Counted from the stretch's first letter, positions 35,171 through 44,697 are shown. The stretch: DNA of 60,276 nucleotides from Streptomyces wedmorensis (GCF_000716445.1 NZ_JNWK01000043.1:1-60276); one strand, 5' to 3'. Made by a program: numbers and translations. Notes: generated by a model from the letters alone, not told the origin.

Positions 35171-36004
35171 TCAGAGGGTCCGCAGGAATGCCAGTCCGTC
35201 GGTGGCGAGGGCATCCTGGGAGGCGGCCAGGGGCCGCCAGATGGAGGCGGCCGTGGCGATGGCCGCGTTGTCCGGGGTGAAGGACTCGATGACGAGCGGG
35301 CCTTCGTAGCCGCTCTCGTCGACTGCGGCGGCGAAGCCGGACCAGTCGAAGTGGTCGGCGCCGGGGGCACCGCGGTCGGTCCCGCACACCTGGAGGTGGG
35401 CGATCCTGGAACCGGCGTCCCGGACGGCCTGGATCGGGCTCCTTTCCTCGATGTTGAGGTGGTAGGTGTCGAGGGCCAGCCCGCAGTGCTCGGGCAGCGC
35501 CTCCAGGGCCTGGTCGACGGTGTTGATCAGGCTGGTCTCGTAGCGGTTGAGCGGTTCGACGCCGATCCGCACACCTCGTTCGGCTGCGTGGTCCACGACG
35601 GGCGTGAGGTTCTCCCGCAGCTCCGCGTAGACGGCGGCGCGTTCGCGGGCGTCGAGCTTCCAGGTGCGGCCGACCGAGGCGTACGCCGGTCCGCTGACGG
35701 CCGGGGCGCCCAGGGTGACGGCGACGTCCACGCAGTGCCGCAGGTAGTCCTGGGTCTCGCGGATCGTCTCGGCGGAGGCGGCGACCAGTTCGCGGCCCGG
35801 CGGCATGACGAGGACGACCGAGGCGGCGAGACCGAGGCGTGCGAGGAGTTCGGCGGCCCGGTCGGGATCCCAGTCGCCCGGGCGCTCGACGGGAAGTTCG
35901 ATCGCGTCGAACCCCCAGTCGGCGATGTGGGGGGCGAGCTTCTCCAGGACGGTGTCGGTGAGGGGCGAGGCCCAGACCCAGGTGTTGACGCCGAGGGAGC
36001 GCAT
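35171..36004 (-). CDS. Sugar-phosphate isomerase/epimerase (ketose 3-epimerase-like)
   Basis: 277 residues. It has the barrel metal-site set: GVRIGVEPLNRYETSLINTV (Glu near 152), CGLALDTYHLNIEERSPIQA (Asp-His near 185), IAHLQVCGTDRGAPGADHFD (His near 211) and PLVIESFT (Glu near 246). The GExL/PLNR-type Glu and the DTYH/NIEE motifs resemble D-tagatose/allulose 3-epimerases. It follows the substrate-binding gene directly. It likely converts the imported sugar of this locus. Confidence 0.85.
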   Translation of the reverse strand: MRSLGVNTWVWASPLTDTVLEKLAPHIADWGFDAIELPVERPGDWDPDRAAELLARLGLAASVVLVMPPGRELVAASAETIRETQDYLRHCVDVAVTLGAPAVSGPAYASVGRTWKLDARERAAVYAELRENLTPVVDHAAERGVRIGVEPLNRYETSLINTVDQALEALPEHCGLALDTYHLNIEERSPIQAVRDAGSRIAHLQVCGTDRGAPGADHFDWSGFAAAVDESGYEGPLVIESFTPDNAAIATAASIWRPLAASQDALATDGLAFLRTL

Positions 36005-37216
36005 CTACTTGCCGCCCCACTTCTGCGGGTATCCGGGCATGGCTTCGCAGCCGCAGAGCGCGTAGTGCAGGGGCGGCATGCCGGGTTTGAGGTAGTCACC
36101 GAGGCTTTCCTGGGTGACCTTGGGCTGCGGCAGGTTCCAGACCTTGGGCACGCTCTCGCCCTTGAGGATCTTGAGGGCGGCGATGACCGGAGTGCGCCAT
36201 TGGTACGTGGGGTAGGTGGGGGCGACGGCGGTCAGGTCGGCGTCCTTCCACTTCTGGAGGAAGTCCTGCTGGTCCTCGCCGTTGATCGGCGGGACGGGCA
36301 CGCCCGCGTCCTCGAAGGCCTCGACGGCGGCGACGGAGGTGGCGCCGGCATCCATCCAGACACCGTCGATCTTTCCGAAGCGCTGGATGTAGTCACTGAC
36401 GACGACCTTGGTCTTGGCGGCGTCGCCGTCGGTGAACTCGACTCCGACGACGTCCAGTTCACTCTTGTCGAAGGCGATCTCCGCGGCCGACCAGCGGGTC
36501 TCCAGGACGTCGACGCCGGGCAGGATGCGCAGGGCGAGGACCTTGCCGCCGGGCTTCACCTCGTCGATGAGGAACTCGGCGGCGTCGGCGCCGAACGCGT
36601 ACCCGCCGATCGGCTTGATGAAGGTGACCGGGCAGTCCGTCTGGACTCCGCGGTCGAAGACGATGACCGGCACCTTCGGGCAGGCGCCCTTGACGGCGGG
36701 GGTGAGCGTGGCGGTGGTGTTGGGCGAGACGATCAGCGCGTCACAGCCCTTGGCGGAGAGCTCGGCGATGTCGGAGATCTGCTTGTCGTCCTTGCCTTCG
36801 GCGTCCAGGACGGTGAACTCGGCGATCTCCTCGTGCAGGGCGACCTCGGCCTGCATCGTCTTCCAACCCACTTGGCGCCAGGGGTTGTCGGTGGCCGCGT
36901 TGGAGAAGCACAGGTGGTATTGCCCGGTCTTCTTGTACGCGGCCGTGTCGACCGGCTGCGGATCGATGGCCTGCTCCCACGGCTTGTCGGCCGGCCCGGT
37001 CGGCTGCTTGGCGCGCATGGCGAGTTGGGCGTCGTAGTCGGCCTGGACGAAGAACTTCGACTGGTCGCCGGTCTTCTTCTTGCCGTCCCCCGAGCCCTGG
37101 GAGGTGGCGCCGCCGGAGGCCGCGGGTCCCTCGGGCAGGTCGCTGGAACAGGCCGTGAGCGGAAGCAGAGTGGCGAGCACGGCACCGGCGAGCGCGCGTC
37201 TGGGGGTGAGTGACAT
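36005..37216 (-). CDS. Ribose-type ABC substrate-binding lipoprotein
   Basis: 403 residues from ATG 37216. A lipoprotein signal ends at LPLTACSSDLP (Cys near residue 23), then a Gly/Ser/Lys linker. The periplasmic-binding fold (RbsB-type): YHLCFSNAATDNPWRQVGWK, DIAELSAKGCDALIVSPNTT, VPVIVFDRGVQTDCPV and GKIDGVWMDAGATSVAAVEA. It is unusual in having a late Cys pair near LCGCEAMPGYPQKWGG. Works with the two permeases and ATPase upstream; ligand not predictable. Confidence 0.9.
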   Translation of the reverse strand: MSLTPRRALAGAVLATLLPLTACSSDLPEGPAASGGATSQGSGDGKKKTGDQSKFFVQADYDAQLAMRAKQPTGPADKPWEQAIDPQPVDTAAYKKTGQYHLCFSNAATDNPWRQVGWKTMQAEVALHEEIAEFTVLDAEGKDDKQISDIAELSAKGCDALIVSPNTTATLTPAVKGACPKVPVIVFDRGVQTDCPVTFIKPIGGYAFGADAAEFLIDEVKPGGKVLALRILPGVDVLETRWSAAEIAFDKSELDVVGVEFTDGDAAKTKVVVSDYIQRFGKIDGVWMDAGATSVAAVEAFEDAGVPVPPINGEDQQDFLQKWKDADLTAVAPTYPTYQWRTPVIAALKILKGESVPKVWNLPQPKVTQESLGDYLKPGMPPLHYALCGCEAMPGYPQKWGGK

Positions 37217-37221
37217 GGAGA

Positions 37222-38202
37222 TCAGCCCTTCGCGTGGGTGGGGTCGGGGGTGGTGTGGGTGGTGGCGTTCGTGGCGCGGGCGCGGGCCGCCCATGCGGGG
37301 AGGTTCAGAGCGCCCAGGGCGATGGCGGCGATGAGGATGACGCCCTGGACTGCGGATTCGAGGGCGCCCGAGATGCCGTACAGGTTGAGCAGGGTGAACA
37401 GGGCTTCGAGGGTGAAGGCTCCGGCGATGGCGGCCACCACCGAGCCGCGGCCGCCGCCGAGGACGACGCCGCCGAGGACGACCGCGGTGATGGCCTGGAA
37501 CTCCAGGCCCTGGCCGACCTGGGCGGAGACTCCGGCGAACCCGCCGAGGAGGATCGCGCAGACCGCGGCCGACGCTCCGGAGAGCACGAACGCGATCGTC
37601 TTGGTGAGGGGCACCCGTACGCCCGAGAGCGCGGCGGCGCCCGGGTTGTCGCCGGTGGCGACGAGGGTGCGTCCGAAGTCGGCGCGCATCAGGAGCACGA
37701 CGGCGGCCACGACGGCCAGGAGGATCAGGACGGACCACGGTACGGGGCCGAGGTCACCGCGCCCGAAGGTGCGGAACTGTTCGGTGAGCGCGCCGCGCGG
37801 GGCGCCGCCCGTCCACAGGAACACGGCGCCGGCCAGGATCAGCATCATGCCGAGGGTGGTGATGAAGGAGGGGACCCGCAGGAACGTGGTCACCGCCCCG
37901 TTGACCAGTCCGACCAGCGCGCCGAGGACGAGCAGCAGGGCGATGACGGGCCAGGTCGCCCCGGGGTCGCCGTCGATCAGCCGCGCCGCGATCACGACTT
38001 CGGCGGTGACGAGCGAGCCGACCGACAGGTCGAACTCTCCGGAGACGATGACGAAGTACTGGCCGGCGGCGAGGATCGCCAGCGGCGCGGCCCGCTTCAC
38101 GAAGGCGAGGAAGCCGGGGAGTTCGAGGAAGTACGGGTTGGCGACGGCGATCGCGACGAGCAGGACTGCGAGGACTCCGAAGATGGGCAGGGTGCGTCTC
38201 AT
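37222..38202 (-). CDS. Ribose-type ABC permease 2
   Basis: 326 residues with about ten hydrophobic helices. RbsC-family motifs are VIVSGEFDLSVGSLVTAEVV near 50, VPSFITTLGMMLILAG near 112 and FQAITAVVLGGVVLGGGRGS near 236. ATG 38202 overlaps the upstream permease stop. Two different permeases are present, so the pore is presumably a heterodimer. Confidence 0.92.
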   Translation of the reverse strand: MRRTLPIFGVLAVLLVAIAVANPYFLELPGFLAFVKRAAPLAILAAGQYFVIVSGEFDLSVGSLVTAEVVIAARLIDGDPGATWPVIALLLVLGALVGLVNGAVTTFLRVPSFITTLGMMLILAGAVFLWTGGAPRGALTEQFRTFGRGDLGPVPWSVLILLAVVAAVVLLMRADFGRTLVATGDNPGAAALSGVRVPLTKTIAFVLSGASAAVCAILLGGFAGVSAQVGQGLEFQAITAVVLGGVVLGGGRGSVVAAIAGAFTLEALFTLLNLYGISGALESAVQGVILIAAIALGALNLPAWAARARATNATTHTTPDPTHAKG

Positions 38203-39197
38203 CGGGCGAGCCTCCGGCGGGCGTAGATCGCCAGGGCGGCGACAAAAACAAGCCCGCGGACCACGTCCTTGGCGAACGAGTTGATCTCGAGCTGGTTGAA
38301 GACGCTGTCGAGGACGGCCAGGAGGAGCACGCCTCCGGCGGTGCCGGCCACGCCTCCCCGGCCCCCCGCGAGGGCGGTGCCGCCGAGGACGACCGCGGCG
38401 ATGGACTCCAGGTCGTAGCCTCCGTCGCTGCCGACGGTCGGCGCGCCGGCGCCGAGCCGTGCGGCGAGCAGGAGACCGGCCATGCCGGCGCACAGCGCGC
38501 AGAGCACATGGGCGGCGACGACGACCCGGTCCGTGCGTACTCCGGAGAGGCGGGCGACCTCGGGATCGCCTCCGACGGCGTAGATCCGGTAGCCGAGGGT
38601 GGTGCGGCGGAGCAGGAACCAGGCGGCGAACGCGATGGCCGCCCAGAGCAGGGCTGATACGGGGACGGGGCCGACGCGGTCGTACCCCAGGTGCTGGAAG
38701 GACTCGGGCACGCTGCCTGCGGGGCCGTCGTACCGCTGGTCGAGTACGCCCTTGATGATCAGTGAGATGCCCAGGGTCGCGATGAACGCGTGCACCTTGA
38801 GACGGGTGATCACCAGTCCGTTCACCAGGCCGACGAGGGCGCTGACGGCCAGAACGGCGCCGACCGCGGGGAGGACCCCGTAGCCGGCCATGGTCTCGGC
38901 CGCGACCAGGGAGACCAGGCTGACGAGGAAGGCGACCGAGAGGTCCAGGGAGCCGGCGAGGATCACGAGCGTCTGGCCCACGGCGACGATGCCGAGCGCG
39001 GCCGAGCGCTGGAGGATGCCGACGGTGTTCGCCTGGCTGAAGAACTGGCCGCCGTCGGTGAGGAAGAGGATCCAGGCGAGGACCGTCAGCGCCACGAGCG
39101 CCAGGTAGACGGGGCGGGCCGGGCTGTCGGCGCCGAGGTCGCGGAGACCGCGCGGAGCCGAGGTCCTGGGCAGGGGGGTGTGCAGTTCCTGGGTCAT
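38199..39197 (-). CDS. Ribose-type ABC permease 1
   Basis: 332 residues. Motifs: VILAGSLDLSVAFLVSLVSL, VHAFIATLGISLIIKGVLDQ and LESIAAVVLGGTALAGGRGG, all matching RbsC-type permeases. Starts at ATG 39197, overlapping the ATPase stop (ATGA), and ends overlapping the second permease start. Confidence 0.92.
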   Translation of the reverse strand: MTQELHTPLPRTSAPRGLRDLGADSPARPVYLALVALTVLAWILFLTDGGQFFSQANTVGILQRSAALGIVAVGQTLVILAGSLDLSVAFLVSLVSLVAAETMAGYGVLPAVGAVLAVSALVGLVNGLVITRLKVHAFIATLGISLIIKGVLDQRYDGPAGSVPESFQHLGYDRVGPVPVSALLWAAIAFAAWFLLRRTTLGYRIYAVGGDPEVARLSGVRTDRVVVAAHVLCALCAGMAGLLLAARLGAGAPTVGSDGGYDLESIAAVVLGGTALAGGRGGVAGTAGGVLLLAVLDSVFNQLEINSFAKDVVRGLVFVAALAIYARRRLAR

Positions 39198-40630
39198 GAT
39201 CCGGCCGCCAGTTCCATCACGGCTTCCTCCGTCGCGCCTGCGGGCAGTCGACCGGCGATCCGGCCGTCCCGCAGGACGAGGATCCGGTCGCTCATGCCGA
39301 TGAGTTCGGGGAGCTCGGAGGAGACCATCAGGACGGCCATGCCGCCGTCGGCGAGTTCTCGTACGAGCTCGTGGATGGCCGCCTTGGCACCGACGTCGAC
39401 GCCTCTGGTCGGCTCGTCGAAGAGCAGCACCCTCGGGGCGACGGTCAGCCACTTGGCCAGGACGACCTTCTGCTGGTTGCCGCCGGAGAGATAGCGGACC
39501 TCCTGCTCGGGGCGGGGCGGGGCCAGCCGTACCCGTTCGAGCAGCTGGAGTACGGTTCCGCCGGCGCGTCCCTTGCGGGCCCTCGCCACGAGCAGCGCGT
39601 TGTCGCGGACCGACTGGTGCAGGGCGAGCCCTTCGGACTTGCGGTCCTCGGTGACCAGGCCGATGCCGGCGGCGATGCCGTCCCGTACCGAGCGGGGTCT
39701 GCGCGGGGTCATCTCGCCCCGGGTGAAGGGCTCCGCGCCGAAGAGCGCCTTGACCAGTTCGGTGCGGCCGGCGCCCTGGAGTCCGGCCACGCCGACGATC
39801 TCCCCGGCGCGCAGCTCCAGGTCGATGCCGTCGAGCCGGTCGTTGCCGCCGCCGCGGACCGCGAGCAGGACGTCTCCCGGGGGCCGCTGGGCGCGGGGCG
39901 GGTAGTAGTCGGTGAGTTCGCGGCCGACCATCAGCCGGACCAGGTCGGCGGTGGTGATCCGGTCGATGGGTTCGGTGGCGACCTTGGCGCCGTCCTTGAG
40001 GACCGTGACCCGGTCGGCGAGGTCGAAGATCTCGCGCAGCCGGTGGGAGATGTAGAGGACGGCGATGCCGCGCTCGCGCAACTGGCGGACCAGGCGGTAG
40101 AGCAGTTCCACCTCGTGTTCGGCGAGGGCCGCGGTGGGCTCGTCCATGACGACGATCCGGGCGTCGACGGAGAGCGCCTTGACGATCTCCACGACCTGCT
40201 GCTGGGCGACGGAGAGCCGGCGGACGAGATCGCGGGGGCCGAACGAGTCCTCGCCGAGCGAGGCGAGGAGCTCGGCGGTCGTGCGCTCCATCGTTTCCCG
40301 GTCGACGAGACCGCGGCGGACGGGTTCGCGGCCGAGGAAGACGTTCTCGGCGACGGTCCGCTCGGGCAGCAGCGTCAGTTCCTGGTAGATGATCGAGACT
40401 CCGGCCCGCTGGGCGTCCAACGGGTGCCCGAAGGCCAGGGCGCGACCCTCGATCTCGATCGTGCCCTCGTCGGGGGTGTGCACCCCGGCGAGGATCTTCA
40501 TGAGGGTGGACTTGCCGGCGCCGTTCTCCCCGATGAGGGCGTGCACCTCGCCGGCCGCCACCTCCAGGTCGACCCCGGAGAGCACCCGGGCGCCGGGGAA
40601 GCTCTTTCCGATCCCGGTCATCCTCAGCAC
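39194..40630 (-). CDS. Ribose-type ABC ATPase, two intact nucleotide-binding domains
   Basis: 478 residues from GTG 40630, chosen over ATG 40621 because homology begins VLRMTGIGKSFPG and the ATG has its ribosome-site purines too close. Domain 1: Walker A GENGAGKST, signature LSVAQQQVVEIVKAL, Walker B VVMDEPTAAL. Domain 2: GLQGAGRTEL, LSGGNQQKVVLAKWL and VLLFDEPTRGVD. Both halves look complete. The GTG lies within the last codons of the dehydrogenase gene, so the two are coupled. Confidence 0.92.
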   Translation of the reverse strand: MLRMTGIGKSFPGARVLSGVDLEVAAGEVHALIGENGAGKSTLMKILAGVHTPDEGTIEIEGRALAFGHPLDAQRAGVSIIYQELTLLPERTVAENVFLGREPVRRGLVDRETMERTTAELLASLGEDSFGPRDLVRRLSVAQQQVVEIVKALSVDARIVVMDEPTAALAEHEVELLYRLVRQLRERGIAVLYISHRLREIFDLADRVTVLKDGAKVATEPIDRITTADLVRLMVGRELTDYYPPRAQRPPGDVLLAVRGGGNDRLDGIDLELRAGEIVGVAGLQGAGRTELVKALFGAEPFTRGEMTPRRPRSVRDGIAAGIGLVTEDRKSEGLALHQSVRDNALLVARARKGRAGGTVLQLLERVRLAPPRPEQEVRYLSGGNQQKVVLAKWLTVAPRVLLFDEPTRGVDVGAKAAIHELVRELADGGMAVLMVSSELPELIGMSDRILVLRDGRIAGRLPAGATEEAVMELAAGS

Positions 40631-41715
40631 GAGACCCACCCGCCGGTCCGTGCCGAGTCGAGGATCGCGTCGGTGACGACGGCGGCCCGGGCGCCGTCCG
40701 CGAACGTGGGCAGTCCGTCCCGGTGCTCCCCGCGCACCGCGGCGTAGGTGTCGGCGACGAAGGCGTCGAAGCAGTCGTGGAAACCCTGCGGGTGCCCCGC
40801 CGGGAGCGGCGAGTAGGGCAGGGCGGCTTCGGTGAGGGTCAGCGGGTCCCGGACGAGGGCTCTGGAGTCGGTGCGGCCGCCGAGCCACAGCTGGTCGGGG
40901 TGCTCCTGGTCGAAGGCGAGACTGCCGGTGGTCCCGGAGATCTCCAGGAACAGGCGGTTCTTGCGTCCGGGGGCGACCTGGCTGATCGTCATCGCGCCGA
41001 GGGCTCCGGACACGGTGGTGAACTGGACGGTGGCGATGTCCTCGGTGCGTACGGTCCCTCGGCCTGCCCGCTCCGGGACGACCACGGCGGTCTGGGCGCT
41101 GACCTTGGTGATCCGGTCGCCGGTGATGAACTCGGCCAGGTCGCACCAGTGGGAGCCGATGTCGCCGACCGCTCGGCCGGGACCGCCGAGTGCCGGGTCG
41201 ACGCGCCAGTTGTCGTCGGTCGACTCCAGGAGCCAGTCCTGGAGGTAACTGCCCTGGACAAGGCTCACCTTGCCGATCTCGGCGAGCCTGGCGCGGGCCT
41301 CCCGGACCATCGCGTGGAAGCGGTAGGCGAACGGGACGGTGGCGACGAGCCCGGTCTGGGCGGCGCGTTCGGCCATGAGCGCCGCGGTCGGTGCGTCGGT
41401 GGCGAGCGGCTTCTCGCAGATGACGGCGAGCCCGGCGTCGAGCGCCTTCAGGGCCAGGGGCGCGTGGAGGTGGTTGGGGGTGCAGATGTGGACGACGTCG
41501 ATGCGGCCGGAGCCGATGAGCTCCTCGGCCGACTCGAAGGCGAGCTCTGCTCCGAGGAGCCTGCCGCCCTCGAGCGCGGCCTCGGCGCTCGTCGCGGCAA
41601 CGCCGACGAGCCGGGCACCGGCCTTGGCCACGGCCCGGGCATGTACCCGGCCGATGAAGCCAGTTCCGACGATACCCACCCTGAGTTCCGCCAACTCTCG
41701 TCTTATTTCAAGCAT
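40624..41715 (-). CDS. Gfo/Idh/MocA-family sugar dehydrogenase
   Basis: 363 residues. Rossmann motif LRVGIVGTGFIGRVHARAVA near residue 11, then IDVVHICTPNHLHAPLALKA and the family EKP (AVICEKPLATD near 98). The substrate domain has GGPGRAVGDIGSHWCDLAEF near 178, with the catalytic-type His. NAD(P)-dependent oxidation of a sugar or cyclitol, often at C3, is expected. It opens the operon to 36005 and is divergent from the ROK regulator at 41820. No signal peptide. Confidence 0.88.
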   Translation of the reverse strand: MLEIRRELAELRVGIVGTGFIGRVHARAVAKAGARLVGVAATSAEAALEGGRLLGAELAFESAEELIGSGRIDVVHICTPNHLHAPLALKALDAGLAVICEKPLATDAPTAALMAERAAQTGLVATVPFAYRFHAMVREARARLAEIGKVSLVQGSYLQDWLLESTDDNWRVDPALGGPGRAVGDIGSHWCDLAEFITGDRITKVSAQTAVVVPERAGRGTVRTEDIATVQFTTVSGALGAMTISQVAPGRKNRLFLEISGTTGSLAFDQEHPDQLWLGGRTDSRALVRDPLTLTEAALPYSPLPAGHPQGFHDCFDAFVADTYAAVRGEHRDGLPTFADGARAAVVTDAILDSARTGGWVSC

Positions 41716-41819
41716 GTTACGGATCGTAGGAAGGACTTATGACGACGGTCAAGAAAAAGTGCGAAGTTCGATACCGTTAATGGGGCGCGACGACATCGAG
41801 ACGGCGAGGAGACGGGGCA

Positions 41820-42989
41820 TTGACCACAGAGGTGGCTGGAGCGGGTGCACTGCTGGCGATCCTTCGGGACGGCCGCGCCCGCACGCGTACCGAACTGATG
41901 CAGCTGACGGGGCTCGCCCGATCCACGGTGTCGCAGCGCCTCGACGCCCTGCTCGACCAGGAATGGATCGCCCCGGCCGGCGACGCCATCTCCTCGGGCG
42001 GCCGGCCCGCCGTGGCGTTCGCCTTCAACGACGAGGCCAGGCTGGTGCTCTCGGCCGACCTCGGCGCCACGCACGCGCGGATCGCCCTGACCGACCTGAA
42101 GACCCGGGTACTGGCCGAACACACCCAGGACATGCCGATCTCCGAGGGGCCCGAGCACGTCCTCGGCTGGCTGCTCGACGCCTTCGGCGCCCTCCTCGAC
42201 CAGAGCAGCCGCACCCTCGCCGAGGTGTGCGGCGCAGGAATCGGACTTCCCGGGCCCGTCGAACACGGCACCGGACGCCCCGTCAACCCGCCGATCATGC
42301 CCGGCTGGGACGGCTTCGACGTGTCCCAGTGGCTGCGCGAACGGCTCGGCGTCCCCGTCCTGGTCGACAACGACGTCAACATCATGGCGCTCGGCGAGCA
42401 CTGGGCTGCCGGCGACGAGTGCGAGCACCTCCTGTTCGTGAAGGTCGGCACCGGAATCGGCAGCGGCATCATCACGGAGCACCGCCTCCACCGCGGCGCC
42501 CAGGGGGCCGCCGGCGACATCGGACACATCAGGGTTCCTTCCGCCGGGGACCAGCTCTGTCGGTGCGGCAACACCGGCTGTCTGGAGGCCGTCGCCGGCG
42601 GCGCCGCCCTTGCCGCGCGACTGCGCGCCCTGGGCGAGGATGCCGCCGACGCCCGAGGGGTGGTCCATCTGGTGCGCTCGGGAAGCCCGTTGGCCGTCCA
42701 GCTGGTCCGCCAGACCGGCCGGGACATCGGCGAGGTTCTTGCCTCTCTGGTGAACTTCTTCAACCCGGGCGTGATCGTCGTAGGCGGCGACCTCGCGGAC
42801 GCGGGCGAGCACCTTCTCGCGGGCATCCGCGAGGTCGTCTACAGCCGCTCCCTGCCACTGGCCACGCAGCACCTGACCATGCGCGGCCGCCTCCTCGGCG
42901 ACCGCGCGGGCGTCGTCGGCGCCGCGGTCATGGTGATCGAGGACGCCCTCAGCCCGGGGGCGGTGGACCGCTCGGTCACCGCGGGCTGA
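41820..42989 (+). CDS. ROK-family transcriptional regulator
   Basis: 389 residues from TTG 41820, with GAGGAGA 10 bases upstream. Helix-turn-helix at about 20-55 (TRTELMQLTGLARSTVSQRL). The sugar-binding fold follows: LSADLGATHARIALTDLK, GAGIGLPGPVEHGTGRPVNP, VDNDVNIMALGEHWAAG, VKVGTGIGSGIITEHRLHRG and the complete zinc motif CRCGNTGCLE. Divergent from the dehydrogenase-transporter operon across a 104-base gap that has only a weak CGAAGTTCG palindrome (41762-41770). It most likely represses that operon. Confidence 0.9.
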   Translation: MTTEVAGAGALLAILRDGRARTRTELMQLTGLARSTVSQRLDALLDQEWIAPAGDAISSGGRPAVAFAFNDEARLVLSADLGATHARIALTDLKTRVLAEHTQDMPISEGPEHVLGWLLDAFGALLDQSSRTLAEVCGAGIGLPGPVEHGTGRPVNPPIMPGWDGFDVSQWLRERLGVPVLVDNDVNIMALGEHWAAGDECEHLLFVKVGTGIGSGIITEHRLHRGAQGAAGDIGHIRVPSAGDQLCRCGNTGCLEAVAGGAALAARLRALGEDAADARGVVHLVRSGSPLAVQLVRQTGRDIGEVLASLVNFFNPGVIVVGGDLADAGEHLLAGIREVVYSRSLPLATQHLTMRGRLLGDRAGVVGAAVMVIEDALSPGAVDRSVTAG

Positions 42990-43020
42990 GGAGCCTCACC
43001 TCCGTGGCGGCACCTCAGCC
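42984..43020. terminator. Hairpin at convergent gene ends
   Basis: GGCTGAGG (42984-42991) pairs with CCTCAGCC (43013-43020). The stem overlaps the stop codons of the ROK gene and of the minus-strand FadR-type gene and could act in both directions. Confidence 0.5.
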
Positions 43021-43710
43021 GAGCGGAGACCCGTCCGCGCCGAGGGTGTCGCGCAGCCACTGCTCGACTCCTGCCACATGGACCGTCGCCCAGGAATGCG
43101 CGAGATCGGGACGACGACCGGCGATGGCCTCGAAGATGGCCCGGTGCTGCTGCCGGGTCCGCTCCACGGCGCCCTCCTCCGTCACCCCGCGCCATGTCCG
43201 CGCTCGCGCGGTCGGCCCGGAGAGTCCCTCGATCAGCGAGCAGAGCACGGTGTTGCCCGAACCGACGGCGATCGCGCGGTGAAAGGCGAAGTCGTTGGCG
43301 ATCAGTTCCTCCAGCGAGGCGTCCTCGGCGAGGTCGTCCAGCACCTCCCGCAGCGCGGCGATGTCCTCGTCGGGCATGACGCGTGCGGCCATGGCAGCGG
43401 CGGCGGGCTCCAGGATGCGGCGGACCTCCAGGAACTCCAGGACGGTGTCGTCCTGGTGGAAGTCGACGACGAAGCCCAGCGTGTCCAGCAGCAGTTGGGG
43501 CTGCAGACTGGTCACGTACGTGCCGTCGCCCTGGCGCACGTCGAGCACCCGGATGAGGGAGAGTGCCTTGACCGCCTCCCGCAGGGAGTTGCGCGACAGA
43601 CCGAGCCGCTCGGCGAGATCGGCCTCCTTGGGGAGCTTCGAGCCGGGGCCGAGCTCGCCACTCACGATCATGGCCTTGATCTTCTCGATCGCCTCGTCCG
43701 TGACCGGCAC
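43015..43710 (-). CDS. FadR-type GntR regulator
   Basis: About 231 residues from GTG 43710, preferred over ATG 43746 because GGAGG lies about 10 bases upstream and the close paralogue at 56161 starts at the equivalent point. Winged helix: DEAIEKIKAMIVSGELGPGS, KEADLAERLGLSRNSLREAV and VRQGDGTYV. The FCD ligand domain has LEVRRILEPAAAAMAA, NDFAFHRAIAVGSGN and HRAIF...HVAGVEQWL, including the Asp and His metal-type residues. It lies downstream of the fucose operon. Likely controls it, perhaps via the ATC-S-GAT palindromes. Confidence 0.9.
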   Translation of the reverse strand: MPVTDEAIEKIKAMIVSGELGPGSKLPKEADLAERLGLSRNSLREAVKALSLIRVLDVRQGDGTYVTSLQPQLLLDTLGFVVDFHQDDTVLEFLEVRRILEPAAAAMAARVMPDEDIAALREVLDDLAEDASLEELIANDFAFHRAIAVGSGNTVLCSLIEGLSGPTARARTWRGVTEEGAVERTRQQHRAIFEAIAGRRPDLAHSWATVHVAGVEQWLRDTLGADGSPLG

Positions 43711-43797
43711 CCGCTCCACCTCCCTCGCTCCTGCTCCATGCAGCATAGTCCTCGCTCCCGCGGTCGCCTCGCTCAGCCGGGGCCGACAGTGCCGTGC

Positions 43798-44697
43798 TCA
43801 CCCGGGCGCGGGGCGCCCGTCGCCCACCGGTGGCCGACCGGTCCCCTCGAGTCCGTAGACACGGATCGCGTTGCCGCGGAACACCGCGTCCTTCTCCGCC
43901 GTGTCGAGCGCGTGCACGAGTGTCTCGGCGATCCCGACGACCGTCGCGTAGTCGGCCGCCAGGGTGCAGACCGGCCAGTCGGAGCCGAACAGCAGCCGAC
44001 CCGGGCCGAAGGCGTCGAGCGCTGTGTCGGCGTACGGCACCAGGTCCTCGGTGCGCCGGGCTCCGGGGGCGGCCTCGGTGACGAGGCCGGAGAGCTTGGC
44101 GACCGTGTTGGGGAGGGCCGCCAGACGACCGAGGTCGGCCGCCCAGGGGCCGGGCTCGCCACCGGCGATCGGCGGCTTGCCGAGATGGTCGAGGACGAAC
44201 GTCAGGCCTGGGACCCAGGCCGCTGCCGCAGTCGCGGCGGGCAGCTGGCGCGGCGTGACGACGAGGTCGTACACGAGCCCCGCCTCCGCGACGGCGGCCA
44301 GTCCGCGCCGTACGTCGGGACGGAGCAGCCACTCGGGGTCGGGCTCCTCCTGGACCTGGTGACGAATGCCGACGAGACGGTCTCCCCCTGGCCCCTCACG
44401 CAGGGCGGCGATCGCGTCGACGACGCCCGGCGCGGTGAGGTCGACCCAGCCGACGACTCCCGCGATCAGGTCGCTGCCGGCCGCGAGGGTCAGCATCTCG
44501 GGCGTCTCCTCGGGGACGCAGACGGTCTGTACGAGGACGGTGCCGACCACGCCCGCCGCCCGCGCCTCCGTCGCGAGGTCGTCCATCGAGAAGCTGCGGG
44601 CCAGTGGGGCGAGGGCGTCGCCGGTGATCCAGGGCTGCGACCGGATCGCCAGGTCCCAGACGTGATGGTGGGCGTCGATGATCTCCCGGGTCGTCAC
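43798..44697 (-). CDS. L-fuconolactonase (amidohydrolase family)
   Basis: 299 residues from GTG 44697, which overlaps the previous stop as GTGA; a GTG three codons earlier (44706) is possible. Amidohydrolase-2 motifs: IIDAHHHVWDLAIRSQPWI near residue 7, GVVGWVDLTAPGVVDAIAAL, LVGIRHQVQEEPDPEWLLRP, FVLDHLGKPPIAGGEP and RLLFGSDWPVC. Matches COG3618 lactonases. Hydrolyses L-fucono-1,4/1,5-lactone to L-fuconate. It is the last catabolic gene of the operon. Confidence 0.87.
   Translation of the reverse strand: MTTREIIDAHHHVWDLAIRSQPWITGDALAPLARSFSMDDLATEARAAGVVGTVLVQTVCVPEETPEMLTLAAGSDLIAGVVGWVDLTAPGVVDAIAALREGPGGDRLVGIRHQVQEEPDPEWLLRPDVRRGLAAVAEAGLVYDLVVTPRQLPAATAAAAWVPGLTFVLDHLGKPPIAGGEPGPWAADLGRLAALPNTVAKLSGLVTEAAPGARRTEDLVPYADTALDAFGPGRLLFGSDWPVCTLAADYATVVGIAETLVHALDTAEKDAVFRGNAIRVYGLEGTGRPPVGDGRPAPG

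Noticed and set aside
35123..37213. Plus-strand open frame of about 696 codons
   Set aside because: Antisense to an epimerase and a lipoprotein gene with clear motifs.
41716..41819. ROK operator between the dehydrogenase and ROK genes
   Set aside because: Only a 9-base CGAAGTTCG palindrome is visible; too weak to list as a separate site.
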